64,000 nucleotides of DNA from positions 2,046,001 to 2,110,000 of the forward strand of contig NZ_CP048711.1 of NCBI RefSeq assembly GCF_010669285.1, written 5' to 3'. The position numbers and the translations under genes are program-made. This document shows positions 44,372 to 52,768 of this stretch, in pieces. Source of the stretch: Kineobactrum salinum (GTDB lineage: Bacteria; Pseudomonadota; Gammaproteobacteria; Pseudomonadales; Halieaceae). Within the stretch, counting starts at the first letter, position 1, and each line of letters starts with the position of its first letter. The notes below the pieces were generated by a model. That model made no database searches. It saw only the letters and a program-made list of their open reading frames with translations, and was not told the DNA's origin.

Positions 44372-45556
44372 TCAGGTGCTCTTGCCATAGAGGGTGACGA
44401 CACATGCGCCACCGAGACCCAGGTTATGCTGAAGAGCAAGTCGCGCCCCGTCAACCTGGCGCTTGTCCGCAGTTCCGCGCAGCTGATGCGTCAACTCGTA
44501 ACATTGTGCGAGACCGGTTGCGCCTATCGGGTGTCCTTTTGACAACAAGCCACCGCTGGGATTCACGACGTGCTTGCCGCCATAGGTGTTCTGTCCATCG
44601 CGAATATAGCGCTCTGCCGTTCCCTCTGGAGTCAGGCTCAGTGATTCGTATGAGAGCAATTCGTTTGCCGTGAAGCAGTCATGCAGTTCCACCACGTCCA
44701 GGTCGTCGGGAGACACGCCGGAGACTTCATAGACCTGGTCAGCCGCAGCCTTGGCCATGTCATAACCGACCACACTTATCATTGAGTGCCCGTCAAATGT
44801 GCTCTGAAAGTCCGTGCTAAGGACCTGCGCGACAATCTCTACCGACGCATCAATATTGTGGCAGGCCGCGAACCTGGGCGAGACCAGCACCGCCGCGGCT
44901 GCTCCGCAGGTGGGAGGGCAAGCCTGGAAGCGGGTAACAGGCCCGTAGAGATGGGGCGACCCCATCACTTCCTCCAGCGTCAGCGGATCGCGGAAGACGG
45001 CGAGGGGATTGTTGGCCGCGTGCCGGCGCGCCTTGACCGAAATCAGCCCGAAGGTCTCGTCGCTGGTACCGTAGCGCTGCTGATACTCAAGGCCGCCACC
45101 ACCGAACAGCTGGGATGCCGGCGGCTTGCTATCATCGTACCCCTGGATCTCCAGCATTTTGGAAAAATGATAGCCCATGGAGGTTTTGCGATCAGGAAAC
45201 ACGATGCCCGGAGCTCCCGGCATCATCTGCTCGAAGCCAACCGCTATCGCACAATCCACCACCCCGGCTTCGATCATCTGACGCGCGAGGTACAGAGCAG
45301 TAGAACCCGTTGAACAGTAGTTGTTGACATTGATAATCGGAATACCGGTGCAGCCGACACGATAGATGGCAGACTGCCCTGCGGTCGAATCGGCATACAC
45401 GTAACCCGCATAGGCCTGCTGAACCTGATCGTAGGAGATATCTGCGTCGGCCAGCGCGAGACGAATGGCTTTCTCGGCCATCACGTCCCAGTCCTCACTC
45501 TGGCCAGGCTTGGTGAAGGGGATCATGCCGACCCCGGCAACTCGTACGGTGTTCAT
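44372..45556 (-). CDS. SCP-x type thiolase (lipid-transfer protein, thiolase fold)
   Basis: A 394-residue condensing enzyme of the sterol-carrier-protein thiolase class. The nucleophile Cys is in NVNNYCSTGSTALYL, the first active His in SKGHPIGATGLAQCYEL and a final Cys in NLGLGGACVVTLYG. No SCP2 lipid-binding domain follows. Relatives in actinobacteria (Ltp) and in proteobacteria degrade sterol or bile-acid side chains and branched chains. A GAGGAG site precedes the ATG. Head gene of the four-gene ligase operon, divergent from the SDR at 45902 across a 345-bp region holding two CCCCCT boxes. Confidence 0.9.
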   Translation of the reverse strand: MNTVRVAGVGMIPFTKPGQSEDWDVMAEKAIRLALADADISYDQVQQAYAGYVYADSTAGQSAIYRVGCTGIPIINVNNYCSTGSTALYLARQMIEAGVVDCAIAVGFEQMMPGAPGIVFPDRKTSMGYHFSKMLEIQGYDDSKPPASQLFGGGGLEYQQRYGTSDETFGLISVKARRHAANNPLAVFRDPLTLEEVMGSPHLYGPVTRFQACPPTCGAAAAVLVSPRFAACHNIDASVEIVAQVLSTDFQSTFDGHSMISVVGYDMAKAAADQVYEVSGVSPDDLDVVELHDCFTANELLSYESLSLTPEGTAERYIRDGQNTYGGKHVVNPSGGLLSKGHPIGATGLAQCYELTHQLRGTADKRQVDGARLALQHNLGLGGACVVTLYGKST

Positions 45557-45658
45557 TGTTGTTTCTCCTCATGGTCCGGTCTGAAAACGACAGGTCCTCG
45601 GCAGATCCGGACGGCCAAGTTCCCAGTGGGCCAGTTTCGCTCAACCCGGACATCAGGT

Positions 45659-45678
45659 CCCCCTCCCAAAAGCGGGGG
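45659..45678 (+). promoter_or_regulatory. CCCCCT-type dyad box C
   Basis: CCCCCTCCCAAAAGCGGGGG: 17 of 20 bases equal to box A. About 100 bases upstream of the thiolase gene. Confidence 0.6.
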
Positions 45679-45738
45679 CATCTGCAACCCTTCGTGGCTG
45701 CCCCTCCACAATGCCGGCATCAGCTCGCTTCCGGGAGG

Positions 45739-45758
45739 CCCATCCTTTAGGGAGGGGG
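45739..45758 (-). promoter_or_regulatory. CCCCCT-type dyad box D
   Basis: Minus strand CCCCCTCCCTAAAGGATGGG; the first nine bases equal box C and AAAG is kept. About 180 bases upstream of the thiolase gene and 144 bases before the SDR. Confidence 0.5.
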
Positions 45759-45901
45759 CCTGCTTCTGTGATCTAGTATAGTTTTGTCCTCTGGCCCACT
45801 GGTTCGAAGGTGCAGCCACTGCGCCCGGGCCATGCTGTCGCTTCTAATGACGATCATTACATGCACCAGGTCACTATTGACTTACAGAACGGAGACACTC
45901 C

Positions 45902-46723
45902 ATGCAAGATCTGTCCGGCCGAACTGCCTTTATTACCGGCGGCGCCCAGGGTATAGGACTGGGCATCGCCCGCCGCCTGGCACGCGAAGGGATCAATCTG
46001 GCCATTGTCGATATCGATGCGGCGGCGCTTGAGGCCGCGCAAAGCGAGCTTGAAAACTTAACCCGGGTAGCCACGCATGTACTGGATGTACGTAATCGGG
46101 AAGCCTATGCCCTGATCGCCGATGAGGTGGAAGAGAATCTTGGGCCGGTTTCCCTGCTTTTCAATAACGCCGGGGTTGCTGCTGCGGCCTCCGTGACCAA
46201 GATGACCTACGACATGTGGGACTGGACGCTCGGCGTCAACCTCCACGGCGTTGTCAATGGCATACAAACGTTTGTGCCGCGCATGATCAGACGTGGTGAG
46301 GCAGGCCATGTTGTCAATACCTCTTCCGGGGCCGGCTTGACAGCGACCGGAGCGGGCTTCCTTTATTGTACTTCCAAGTATGCTGTAGTAGGCATGTCGG
46401 AAGCGCTGCGCAACGAACTCGAAGCTGCTGGAACCGGTATCGGCGTCAGCGTACTTTGTCCCGGTCCGGTGGCTACCAATATTATAAGCCACACCATCAT
46501 GACCCGCCCTGGTGCCACGCCTCGGGAAGAGATGAGTCAGGAAGCACTCAACCGTATCAAGGAGAAGGACAATCTCCTGCGGCAGGGCGTCAGTATCGAC
46601 GAAGTTGGCGCCATGGTGCTCGCCGGAATCAACAAAAACAGCCCTTATATTTTTACCGACCGCTTTGTCGAAAGTGCAGTGATCGAGCGCACTGAACGTA
46701 TTATTGACTGCCTTCCCGGCTAG
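45902..46723 (+). CDS. SDR family oxidoreductase (paralogue of the gene at 34172)
   Basis: A 273-residue short-chain dehydrogenase. NAD motif TGGAQGIGLGIARRL, acidic residue in AIVDID suggesting NAD, NNAGVAAA, catalytic Ser in NTSSGAGL and YCTSKYAVVGM giving Y-x-x-x-K. The CPGPVATNI segment and C-terminal tail resemble the SDR at 34172-34993, so the cluster has two related enzymes for different steps or stereochemistry. A GGAG site lies before the ATG. Transcribed divergently from the thiolase operon. Confidence 0.9.
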   Translation: MQDLSGRTAFITGGAQGIGLGIARRLAREGINLAIVDIDAAALEAAQSELENLTRVATHVLDVRNREAYALIADEVEENLGPVSLLFNNAGVAAAASVTKMTYDMWDWTLGVNLHGVVNGIQTFVPRMIRRGEAGHVVNTSSGAGLTATGAGFLYCTSKYAVVGMSEALRNELEAAGTGIGVSVLCPGPVATNIISHTIMTRPGATPREEMSQEALNRIKEKDNLLRQGVSIDEVGAMVLAGINKNSPYIFTDRFVESAVIERTERIIDCLPG

Positions 46724-46812
46724 ACATTGTGTAGTGAGCTGCACTCCTCAATTATGGCTCTGAGCATGGATTACCGTCCTCAGCTTAACCCACGATCTTT
46801 GAGGACGGGTAG

Positions 46813-46833
46813 GTCCTACATAATGTCTAGGAC
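46813..46833. promoter_or_regulatory. Inverted repeat upstream of the LuxR-type regulator
   Basis: GTCCTA (46813-46818) and TAGGAC (46828-46833) with a nine-base spacer, about 180 bases before the regulator start. It may be an operator. It does not match the CCCCCT boxes. Confidence 0.3.
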
Positions 46834-47015
46834 AGCTCCGGGAGTGGGAGCCTACTCCGAGCCAGGCAAAACATAGACAAGATGATCGACTTCCCAGCAC
46901 AATACCTTTGCTGCGGTGAATGCTGCACCCGATGAGGGGCGCAGCCATCGGGTCCGGCCAGGCCAGTCCCACCTGGACGGGCGGCACGCAGGATTGGTTG
47001 AATAGCGGGAGTTGC

Positions 47016-49742
47016 ATGACCAAGACGAAGCCTCCGGACATTGCGATTGTTCGAACCAAACTGGCGCCGCCAAGAATTGGCAGCGCGCCGGTGAACCGGA
47101 ACGAACTGCTGCAGCGGTTGAACTCGAATCGCAACTGCAAACTGAATCTGGTGCTGGGGCCAGCGGGCTGCGGCAAAACCATGCTGCTGGCGCAATGGCG
47201 CAGGCAGCTCTCAGAACAGGGCGCCAAGGTCGCTTGGTATAACCTGGGCATGGACGACGACGTTACCCAGGTTGGCGCCTATATTGTCGAAAGTCTGCGT
47301 AGTGCAGAACTGGACATCCACGCTGACGCGCTCCAGTTCTTCAACCGCTCCGGGGGCAAATCCCGCAGCAGTTTTCTCGCCTCTCTGGTCGACGACCTGA
47401 TCGACTGCAACGAAGAAGTCTATCTAATAATTGATGACTTTCACTACAGCACCGCCTTCAATATTTTCCAGCTGATGGACGCCTTTCTGGATGCGCTGCC
47501 TGACAACGTGCATCTCGTTATCGGATCCCGATCTCGCCCCCCGCTGAACCTGCTCAAGCTGCGGACCCAGGATCAACTGGCCGAGCTGGATTTCAAGGAT
47601 CTGCGTTTTGATGTTTATGAAACGGGCAGGTTTGTTGCAGCCCAGGGACTGAGCTCCCTCGACCCTGCGCATATCAGGCGCTTGTATGAACTGAGCGATG
47701 GCTGGGCGGCTGGTCTGCAATTGCTGTTGTTTGCCCTTCGCAAGGAAAGCCAGGTCGATCACTTCTTTGAGCGTCACACCAGCAAAGCCTCCGTTTCGCA
47801 AGAGGGCGCCCTGGTCAGCTACCTTGAATCCACCGTCGCCGACTATATCAGCGCGGAAGAGCTCGACTTTCTCGCTTCCATTTCTGTTTGCCGGCGCTTT
47901 AATCGCGTCCTGTGTGAAGAATTGAGCGGCAACTCCAACGCGGGCGAGTTGCTGAAGAAGTTCGAGGACGAACAGTTGTTTCTGTTGCCCATCGACACAC
48001 CTGATATCGACCCGTGGTACCGTTTTCACCGCCTCTTCGAGAGCTTCCTGCACAGCCGGCTGGAACAGCGGGACAAGGCCGATATCAGAACGCTCTATCA
48101 GAAGGCCGCTCGCTGGTTTGCGGAACAACGGCTGGATATTGAAGCCCTGCGCTACGCGAGTGAGGCGGGCGACAACGAGCTGATGGCAGAGCTTATCGAA
48201 CGCTCGGCCCGGCGCCTGACCCGCGAAGGTTATTTCAGGCAGCTTATCAAATGGTGTGACCAGATTCCCAAGGAAACGCTTCGCGAGCGGCTGGGCATCA
48301 GCCTGAACCTGGCTTGGGCACAGATCTCCTGCGGTCACCTTGATGCCTTTCAGGAGAATCTGGAGAGCATATTGCTCCACCCCAACCACAGAGCCGCCTC
48401 CGTACACTATGAAGTTCAATTGCTGTGTGCATATGGCCGCGCAGCAGTCGATGATACCGCCGGCATAATTCAGATTGTCGAACCCATGCTGCAGGCGGCG
48501 CAGTCCACTGATGCCTTTCTGCTATCTCTGATCAGCAACCTGGCTTCGACCGGCTATGTTTACTCCGGGCGCTTTGCGGAAGCCAGGGAAGCCGTACGCG
48601 TTTTCTACAGGAAGCTTCCTTCGGGCCAGACCCAGCACAAGCACCTCCTCGCCGACTGGATGATTGGAAACTCTTATCTGGCTGAAGGCCGTATCCGCGA
48701 TGCACTTGCCCACCAGATGCCCTTCAAGGACAAGATCGTATTGCGCGGGAAGGTTGGGCCCGATACCCTTGGCAACGTCATCGGACCGCTGTGCGAGGCC
48801 CTTTTTCAGTTCAATCTTCTGGATGATGCCAGAGAATTGATTGAGACCTATGCAGAGATCATCGGTGCAGCAGAACTGCCAGACGGGATTTTGAGCGGCT
48901 ATCGGGTTCGCGCCCACTTGGAATTATTGGCAGGTGACTCACAGGCTGCCTTCCAAACCATGCAGCACCTTGAGGAGATCGGCATCCGGCGGCGGCTCGA
49001 CCGCCTGGTGGCGTGGAGCCTTTACGATCAGTTTGCACTTTCTGTGCATTTCCAGCACCTGACCTCACGTGAAGAAATTCTGTATCGTCTCTCGCAACTC
49101 GCCGAACAGTATGCGGACTGCCAGTATTGCTCCTGGGCAGAAATACCGATGATTTCCGCTTTGGCCACTGCAGAGAACGCACTTCACCACGACGTTGACT
49201 ATCTTGAATGTATGCACCTTATTGGCGTCGCAGAAGAGCATTGCCAGCGGCTTGGCCGCCACGGCACTTTAATCGGTCTGGGATTCATGCGCTGTATCGC
49301 CAGCCTTGGCGCCGGCAGGCAGAAACCGGCGCTGGGCGAAGCCTCGAAACTGCTGAAGGAGGCCGCCGAACTCGGCGCGCTGCGCGTCCTGGCCGATATT
49401 GGCCTCATCGCCCACCCGCTTGCGAAGCTGCTTGTCAGCCGCGCACACAGCGACAGCGAGCATGAACTGCTTGAAATAGCGCTGGGAAGCAGCACGGCCG
49501 CAAACGACAACGCCTCCATCCCACCGACCAACGCCGAAGCACTGACAGAGCCATTGACGGCAAGGGAACAGGACGTATTGGAGCTGTTGGGCAAGGGGCT
49601 CTCCGCCAAAGGCATCGGCCGCGGCCTGAACATCTCACCCACGACGGCCAAATGGCATCTGAAGAATGTCTATGGAAAACTGGGCGCCAGTTCCCGCGAA
49701 GATGCGCTGGCCAAGGCGAGACAGCATCGCATAATCAGCTAG
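47016..49742 (+). CDS. MalT-like large ATP-binding LuxR family regulator
   Basis: A 908-residue STAND/LAL transcription factor. The Walker A is LVLGPAGCGKTMLLAQW (about residue 50), Walker B LIIDDFHY, followed by winged-helix segments (RRLYELSDGWAAGLQLL), a long TPR-like sensor region and a C-terminal LuxR HTH (LTAREQDVLELLGKGLSAKGIGRGLNIS and TAKWHLKNVYGKLGA). Length and order equal E. coli MalT (901). Such proteins bind DNA on binding inducer and ATP. It stands at the end of the catabolic cluster and is the only regulator there, so it is the likely activator. Start ATG 47016 has a GGGAG site. Confidence 0.92.
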   Translation: MTKTKPPDIAIVRTKLAPPRIGSAPVNRNELLQRLNSNRNCKLNLVLGPAGCGKTMLLAQWRRQLSEQGAKVAWYNLGMDDDVTQVGAYIVESLRSAELDIHADALQFFNRSGGKSRSSFLASLVDDLIDCNEEVYLIIDDFHYSTAFNIFQLMDAFLDALPDNVHLVIGSRSRPPLNLLKLRTQDQLAELDFKDLRFDVYETGRFVAAQGLSSLDPAHIRRLYELSDGWAAGLQLLLFALRKESQVDHFFERHTSKASVSQEGALVSYLESTVADYISAEELDFLASISVCRRFNRVLCEELSGNSNAGELLKKFEDEQLFLLPIDTPDIDPWYRFHRLFESFLHSRLEQRDKADIRTLYQKAARWFAEQRLDIEALRYASEAGDNELMAELIERSARRLTREGYFRQLIKWCDQIPKETLRERLGISLNLAWAQISCGHLDAFQENLESILLHPNHRAASVHYEVQLLCAYGRAAVDDTAGIIQIVEPMLQAAQSTDAFLLSLISNLASTGYVYSGRFAEAREAVRVFYRKLPSGQTQHKHLLADWMIGNSYLAEGRIRDALAHQMPFKDKIVLRGKVGPDTLGNVIGPLCEALFQFNLLDDARELIETYAEIIGAAELPDGILSGYRVRAHLELLAGDSQAAFQTMQHLEEIGIRRRLDRLVAWSLYDQFALSVHFQHLTSREEILYRLSQLAEQYADCQYCSWAEIPMISALATAENALHHDVDYLECMHLIGVAEEHCQRLGRHGTLIGLGFMRCIASLGAGRQKPALGEASKLLKEAAELGALRVLADIGLIAHPLAKLLVSRAHSDSEHELLEIALGSSTAANDNASIPPTNAEALTEPLTAREQDVLELLGKGLSAKGIGRGLNISPTTAKWHLKNVYGKLGASSREDALAKARQHRIIS

Positions 49743-49784
49743 CGGGCCATGCGCACCGCACCTTCGGAGAACACCTCGGCCAGC

Positions 49785-49816
49785 AAAGCTATATCAAAAT
49801 ATTTTGATATAGCTTT
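49785..49816. promoter_or_regulatory. Perfect 32-bp palindromic operator of the SAM-cycle operon
   Basis: Each half reads AAAGCTATATCAAAAT and the whole site is fully symmetric about 49800/49801. The core ATATCA...TGATAT resembles the recognition pattern reported for SahR regulators of the methionine cycle. The sahR promoter overlaps it, so the protein probably blocks transcription when bound. Confidence 0.8.
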
Positions 49817-49832
49817 CGTGACCTGCTAGACT
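49804..49832 (+). promoter_or_regulatory. Promoter of the sahR-metK-ahcY-metF operon
   Basis: TTGATA (49804-49809, inside the operator) and TAGACT (49827-49832) with a 17-bp spacer. Transcription would start near 49839, at or next to the sahR ATG at 49840, so the sahR mRNA may be leaderless; no ribosome site is visible before the ATG. Confidence 0.55.
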
Positions 49833-49839
49833 GCCCGCC

Positions 49840-50850
49840 ATGTTAGCCATGTCAAACACCCAGACTGCCGCCGGGACCACCCCCGAAGCGCGCATAGAAG
49901 CGCTCGCCGCCTTGTGCAAGGCCAGCGCCGATCCCTTGCGCCTGCAGATCCTGCGCGTTCTGCGCAAGGATTCCTTCGGTGTATCCGAATTATGCACCCT
50001 GTTTGACATCCGCCAGCCGGCGCTCAGCCATCATCTGAAGGTGTTGGCCAGCGCCGGGCTGGTGGCGACCCGCCGCGAGGGCAACTCCATCTTCTATCGC
50101 CGCAGCGAACTGGGGCAACAAGCCGGCCTCGATGCGGTCCAGCAACAGATCTTCGAGGTTTTGGATGACACCGCCCTGACACCCGAGCTGAGCCAGCGCC
50201 TGCTGCTGGTGCAGCAGCAGCGCGAGGACAACTCCCGTCATTTCTTCCAGCACAATGCCCACAAGTTCCGCCAGCAGCAGGATCTGATCGCCAGCTACGA
50301 GCAATACGCCGCAACGGTGGCCCAGGTACTGGACGACGCGCCGCTCCCGCAGACCGGCACCGCGCTGGAAGTCGGCCCCGGCGACGGCGCCTTCCTGGCT
50401 GAGCTGAGCCCCCGGTTCCGGCACGTCGTCGCACTGGACAATGCGGCCACGATGCTGGCCCGGGCCCGCGCAACCGCCGCCGCGGCCGGACTGACCAATA
50501 TCGAATTCATCCACGGCGATACCGCTCATCCGGCGCTGGCAAAGCTGCAGGTGGACTGCGTGGTCATCAACATGGTGCTGCACCACACTCCTCGCCCCTG
50601 GCAAATCCTGCGCGACGTCGCCGCCTGTCTGGCCCCGGGCGGCGTTCTGCTGCTCACCGACCTGTGCCGTCACGACCAGGCCTGGGCGCGGGAAAACTGC
50701 GGTGACCTGTGGCTGGGCTTCGACCCCGAGGAACTGGCCGGCTGGGCCCACGACGCCGGTCTCATGGATATCGCCAGTATCTACCTGGCACAACGCAACG
50801 GCTTTCAGATACAGGTGCGCCTGTTCGGCCACCGTGGACTACACCCCTAA
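49840..50850 (+). CDS. sahR: ArsR-family regulator fused to a SAM-dependent methyltransferase domain (SahR)
   Basis: A 336-residue fusion. Residues about 15-95 form an ArsR winged helix ([45 protein letters not shown]) and about 165-320 a class I methyltransferase fold ([45 protein letters not shown]). The fold suggests binding of SAM or SAH as effector rather than catalysis. The gene heads metK-ahcY-metF and has the palindromic operator at its promoter, the arrangement described for the SAH-responsive SahR of proteobacteria. ATG 49849 is an alternative start. Confidence 0.92.
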   Translation: MLAMSNTQTAAGTTPEARIEALAALCKASADPLRLQILRVLRKDSFGVSELCTLFDIRQPALSHHLKVLASAGLVATRREGNSIFYRRSELGQQAGLDAVQQQIFEVLDDTALTPELSQRLLLVQQQREDNSRHFFQHNAHKFRQQQDLIASYEQYAATVAQVLDDAPLPQTGTALEVGPGDGAFLAELSPRFRHVVALDNAATMLARARATAAAAGLTNIEFIHGDTAHPALAKLQVDCVVINMVLHHTPRPWQILRDVAACLAPGGVLLLTDLCRHDQAWARENCGDLWLGFDPEELAGWAHDAGLMDIASIYLAQRNGFQIQVRLFGHRGLHP

Positions 50851-50861
50851 AGGAATCAGGT

Positions 50862-52016
50862 ATGAGTGACTACGCTATTTTCACCTCTGAATCGGTCTCC
50901 GAAGGCCACCCCGACAAGATGGCGGATCAGATTTCCGACGCCATTCTCGACAAGATCCTGGTCGACGACCGGGATGCCCGGGTAGCAGTGGAAACCCTGG
51001 TCAAGACTGGCATGGTGGTGATTGCCGGCGAGGTCACCACCGAGACCTACGTCGACCTCGAGGAAGTGGTCCGCAACGTAGTGCTCGATATCGGCTACAA
51101 CAGCTCGAAGGTCGGCTTCGACGGCGCCTCCTGCGCGGTGCTCAACGCCATCGGCAAGCAAAGCCCCGACATCGCCCGCGGCGTCGACGAAAGCGCCGAA
51201 AAGGAACAGGGCGCCGGCGACCAGGGACTGATGTTCGGCTATGCCACCAACGAGACCGATACGTTGATGCCGGCCCCGATCTACTACGCCCACCGGCTGG
51301 TGGAGCGCCAGGCTGAGCTGCGCAAGAACGGCACCCTGCCCTGGCTGCGCCCCGATGCCAAGAGCCAGGTGACCCTGCGCTATGAACAGGGCAAGCCGGT
51401 AGGCATAGAGGCCGTCGTATTGTCCACCCAACATGACGAGAACATCAGCCAGGCGGATATTCACCTGGCGGTAATGGATCTGATCGTCAAGGAGGTACTG
51501 CCCGAAGCCTGGCTGGACCCGGCCACCCGCTACCACATCAATCCGACCGGCCAGTTTATCATCGGCGGACCGGTGGGTGACTGCGGTCTCACCGGACGCA
51601 AGATCATCGTCGACACCTACGGCGGCATGGCCCGTCACGGCGGCGGCGCGTTCTCGGGCAAGGACCCGTCCAAGGTCGACCGCTCGGCAGCCTATGCGGG
51701 CCGCTACGTGGCCAAGAACATCGTCGCTGCGGGCCTGGCGGAACGCTGCGAGATCCAGATCTCCTATGCAATCGGGGTAGCGGACCCGACCTCGATCTCG
51801 GTCAACACTTTTGGCACCGGCAGGATCTCGGACGCAGCCATTGTAGCGCTGATCCGCGAGCACTTTGACCTGCGCCCGAAAGGCCTGATCGAGATGCTGG
51901 ACCTGAAGCGCCCGATCTACCGCAAGACCGCAGCCTACGGCCACTTCGGCCGCGAGGAACCGGAGTTCACCTGGGAACGCACCGACAGAGCCGAGGCACT
52001 CAGGGCGGCGGTCTGA
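50862..52016 (+). CDS. metK: S-adenosylmethionine synthetase
   Basis: A 384-residue enzyme forming SAM from methionine and ATP; E. coli MetK has 384. Motifs: [36 protein letters not shown], and the [19 protein letters not shown] phosphate loop. The ATG follows an AAAGGAATCAGGT sequence; the 51 residues upstream in frame are part of sahR translated in another frame. It starts 11 bases after sahR. Second gene of the SAM-cycle operon. Confidence 0.97.
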   Translation: MSDYAIFTSESVSEGHPDKMADQISDAILDKILVDDRDARVAVETLVKTGMVVIAGEVTTETYVDLEEVVRNVVLDIGYNSSKVGFDGASCAVLNAIGKQSPDIARGVDESAEKEQGAGDQGLMFGYATNETDTLMPAPIYYAHRLVERQAELRKNGTLPWLRPDAKSQVTLRYEQGKPVGIEAVVLSTQHDENISQADIHLAVMDLIVKEVLPEAWLDPATRYHINPTGQFIIGGPVGDCGLTGRKIIVDTYGGMARHGGGAFSGKDPSKVDRSAAYAGRYVAKNIVAAGLAERCEIQISYAIGVADPTSISVNTFGTGRISDAAIVALIREHFDLRPKGLIEMLDLKRPIYRKTAAYGHFGREEPEFTWERTDRAEALRAAV

Positions 52017-52099
52017 TTGGGACGTTTGCCTCGGGTGTAGATATGGTCGCTTGCAGAATGGAAATGAGAGCGTGAGATTCATGGCTGTGGGACTTTGTA

Positions 52100-52250
52100 G
52101 CCAGGGGGACTTCGTAGCGCCGGTCCGGCGCGCTGGGTGGCCATTGCGGGACACGCCGTGAAGCCGTCCATGGGGGCTCGGATGCCTAGGCGGCCCCGCG
52201 CATCCATGTCGCATACGGTCCCGCAATGGCCACCCAGCGCCCCAGACCTG
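52100..52250. repeat. Intergenic palindromic element, copy 2
   Basis: Perfect 23-bp arms at 52130-52152 (GCGCTGGGTGGCC...) and 52218-52240. The core between the arms (ACACGCCGTGAA, TGGGGGCTCGGATGCC, GCGCATCCATGTCGCATAC) is almost the same as in copy 3, but the arm sequence differs from copies 1 and 3. The shoulder GGGGGACTTCGTAG is shared. Confidence 0.85.
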
Positions 52251-52383
52251 AAACGATGCGAGAACTGGACACAGTGGCTCAATCAACTGCAAAGGATTGG
52301 TAACGACCAATCCTCAGGGTTAGCAGTACCGCCGACAGCGGCCAAGGATTAGCCCCCCATTCTCGAGGTCTGCAGCAAAGTCA

Positions 52384-52581
52384 GGCCGCGGTGGCCCGGC
52401 GCTTGCCGGCACCGTCGAGCCCGCCGAGTGGAGGGGGCTGGCAGGGTTTGGAGGCACATGGATGTGCCGGAAAGCCCCGCCGCGCAGGACGCGCGTCGGG
52501 GCGGGGCCCTGCCAGGCCGCCGGAGCGAGGGGAGCCGCAGGCCGGGCGACCGGTGGCGGCAAGCGCCGGGCCACCGCGGCC
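52384..52581. repeat. Large nested palindrome of a second type
   Basis: Perfect 24-bp arms at 52384-52407 (GGCCGCGGTGGCC...) and 52558-52581. Inside are a CTGGCAGGG/CCCTGCCAG stem, a GGCACATGGATGTGCC hairpin and a GCCCCGCC...GGGGCGGGGC hairpin. It also carries GGGCTACGAAG on its right shoulder, as do the other elements. Single copy in this window. Confidence 0.75.
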
Positions 52582-52612
52582 GGGCTACGAAGCCGCCCAG
52601 CCAGCTACGAAG

Positions 52613-52675
52613 CACGGAACACGGAACACGGAACACGGAACACGGAACACGGAACACGGAACACGGAACACGGAA
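52613..52675. repeat. Nine perfect tandem copies of CACGGAA
   Basis: A 7-bp unit repeated nine times, then an imperfect unit (CACGAGA). It lies about 95 bases before ahcY in the operon leader or spacer. Copy number is likely to vary by slippage. Confidence 0.9.
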
Positions 52676-52768
52676 CACGAGAGCACACACAGAGAGCCAT
52701 CCGAACACAAACAGCCAAAACCGGCCCCAATAGCCACAAATTCACCAGCAGCAACAGGAACCACAATC

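Larger units (their letters stand above)
45557..45901. other. Divergent control region between thiolase and SDR genes
   Basis: A 345-bp gap without a convincing gene. It holds two related dyad boxes at 45659-45678 and 45739-45758, and GC-rich sequence otherwise. Promoter hexamers are not clear on either strand. Confidence 0.5.
52017..52768. other. 752-bp metK-ahcY spacer filled with palindromic and tandem repeats
   Basis: No gene is supported. It holds palindromic element copy 2 (about 52100-52250), a second, unrelated nested palindrome (52384-52581), and nine copies of a 7-bp tandem repeat (52613-52675). The open frame running through it into ahcY is GC-biased repeat translation and not a plausible N-terminus. 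Confidence 0.75.

Noticed and set aside
52613-52680. Possible CRISPR array
   Set aside because: The repeat unit is 7 bp with no spacers; it is a simple tandem repeat and no cas genes are present.
52391-52768. 126-codon N-terminal extension of ahcY, including repeated GTRNTEH units
   Set aside because: It is translation of a palindrome and a 7-bp tandem repeat. The family N-terminus begins at MTTAAKLK (52769).
52017-52768. SAH or SAM riboswitch before ahcY
   Set aside because: The region is explained by long palindromes; I could not find the conserved core of a SAH or SAM riboswitch, and the SahR operator already accounts for regulation. A covariance search would settle it.
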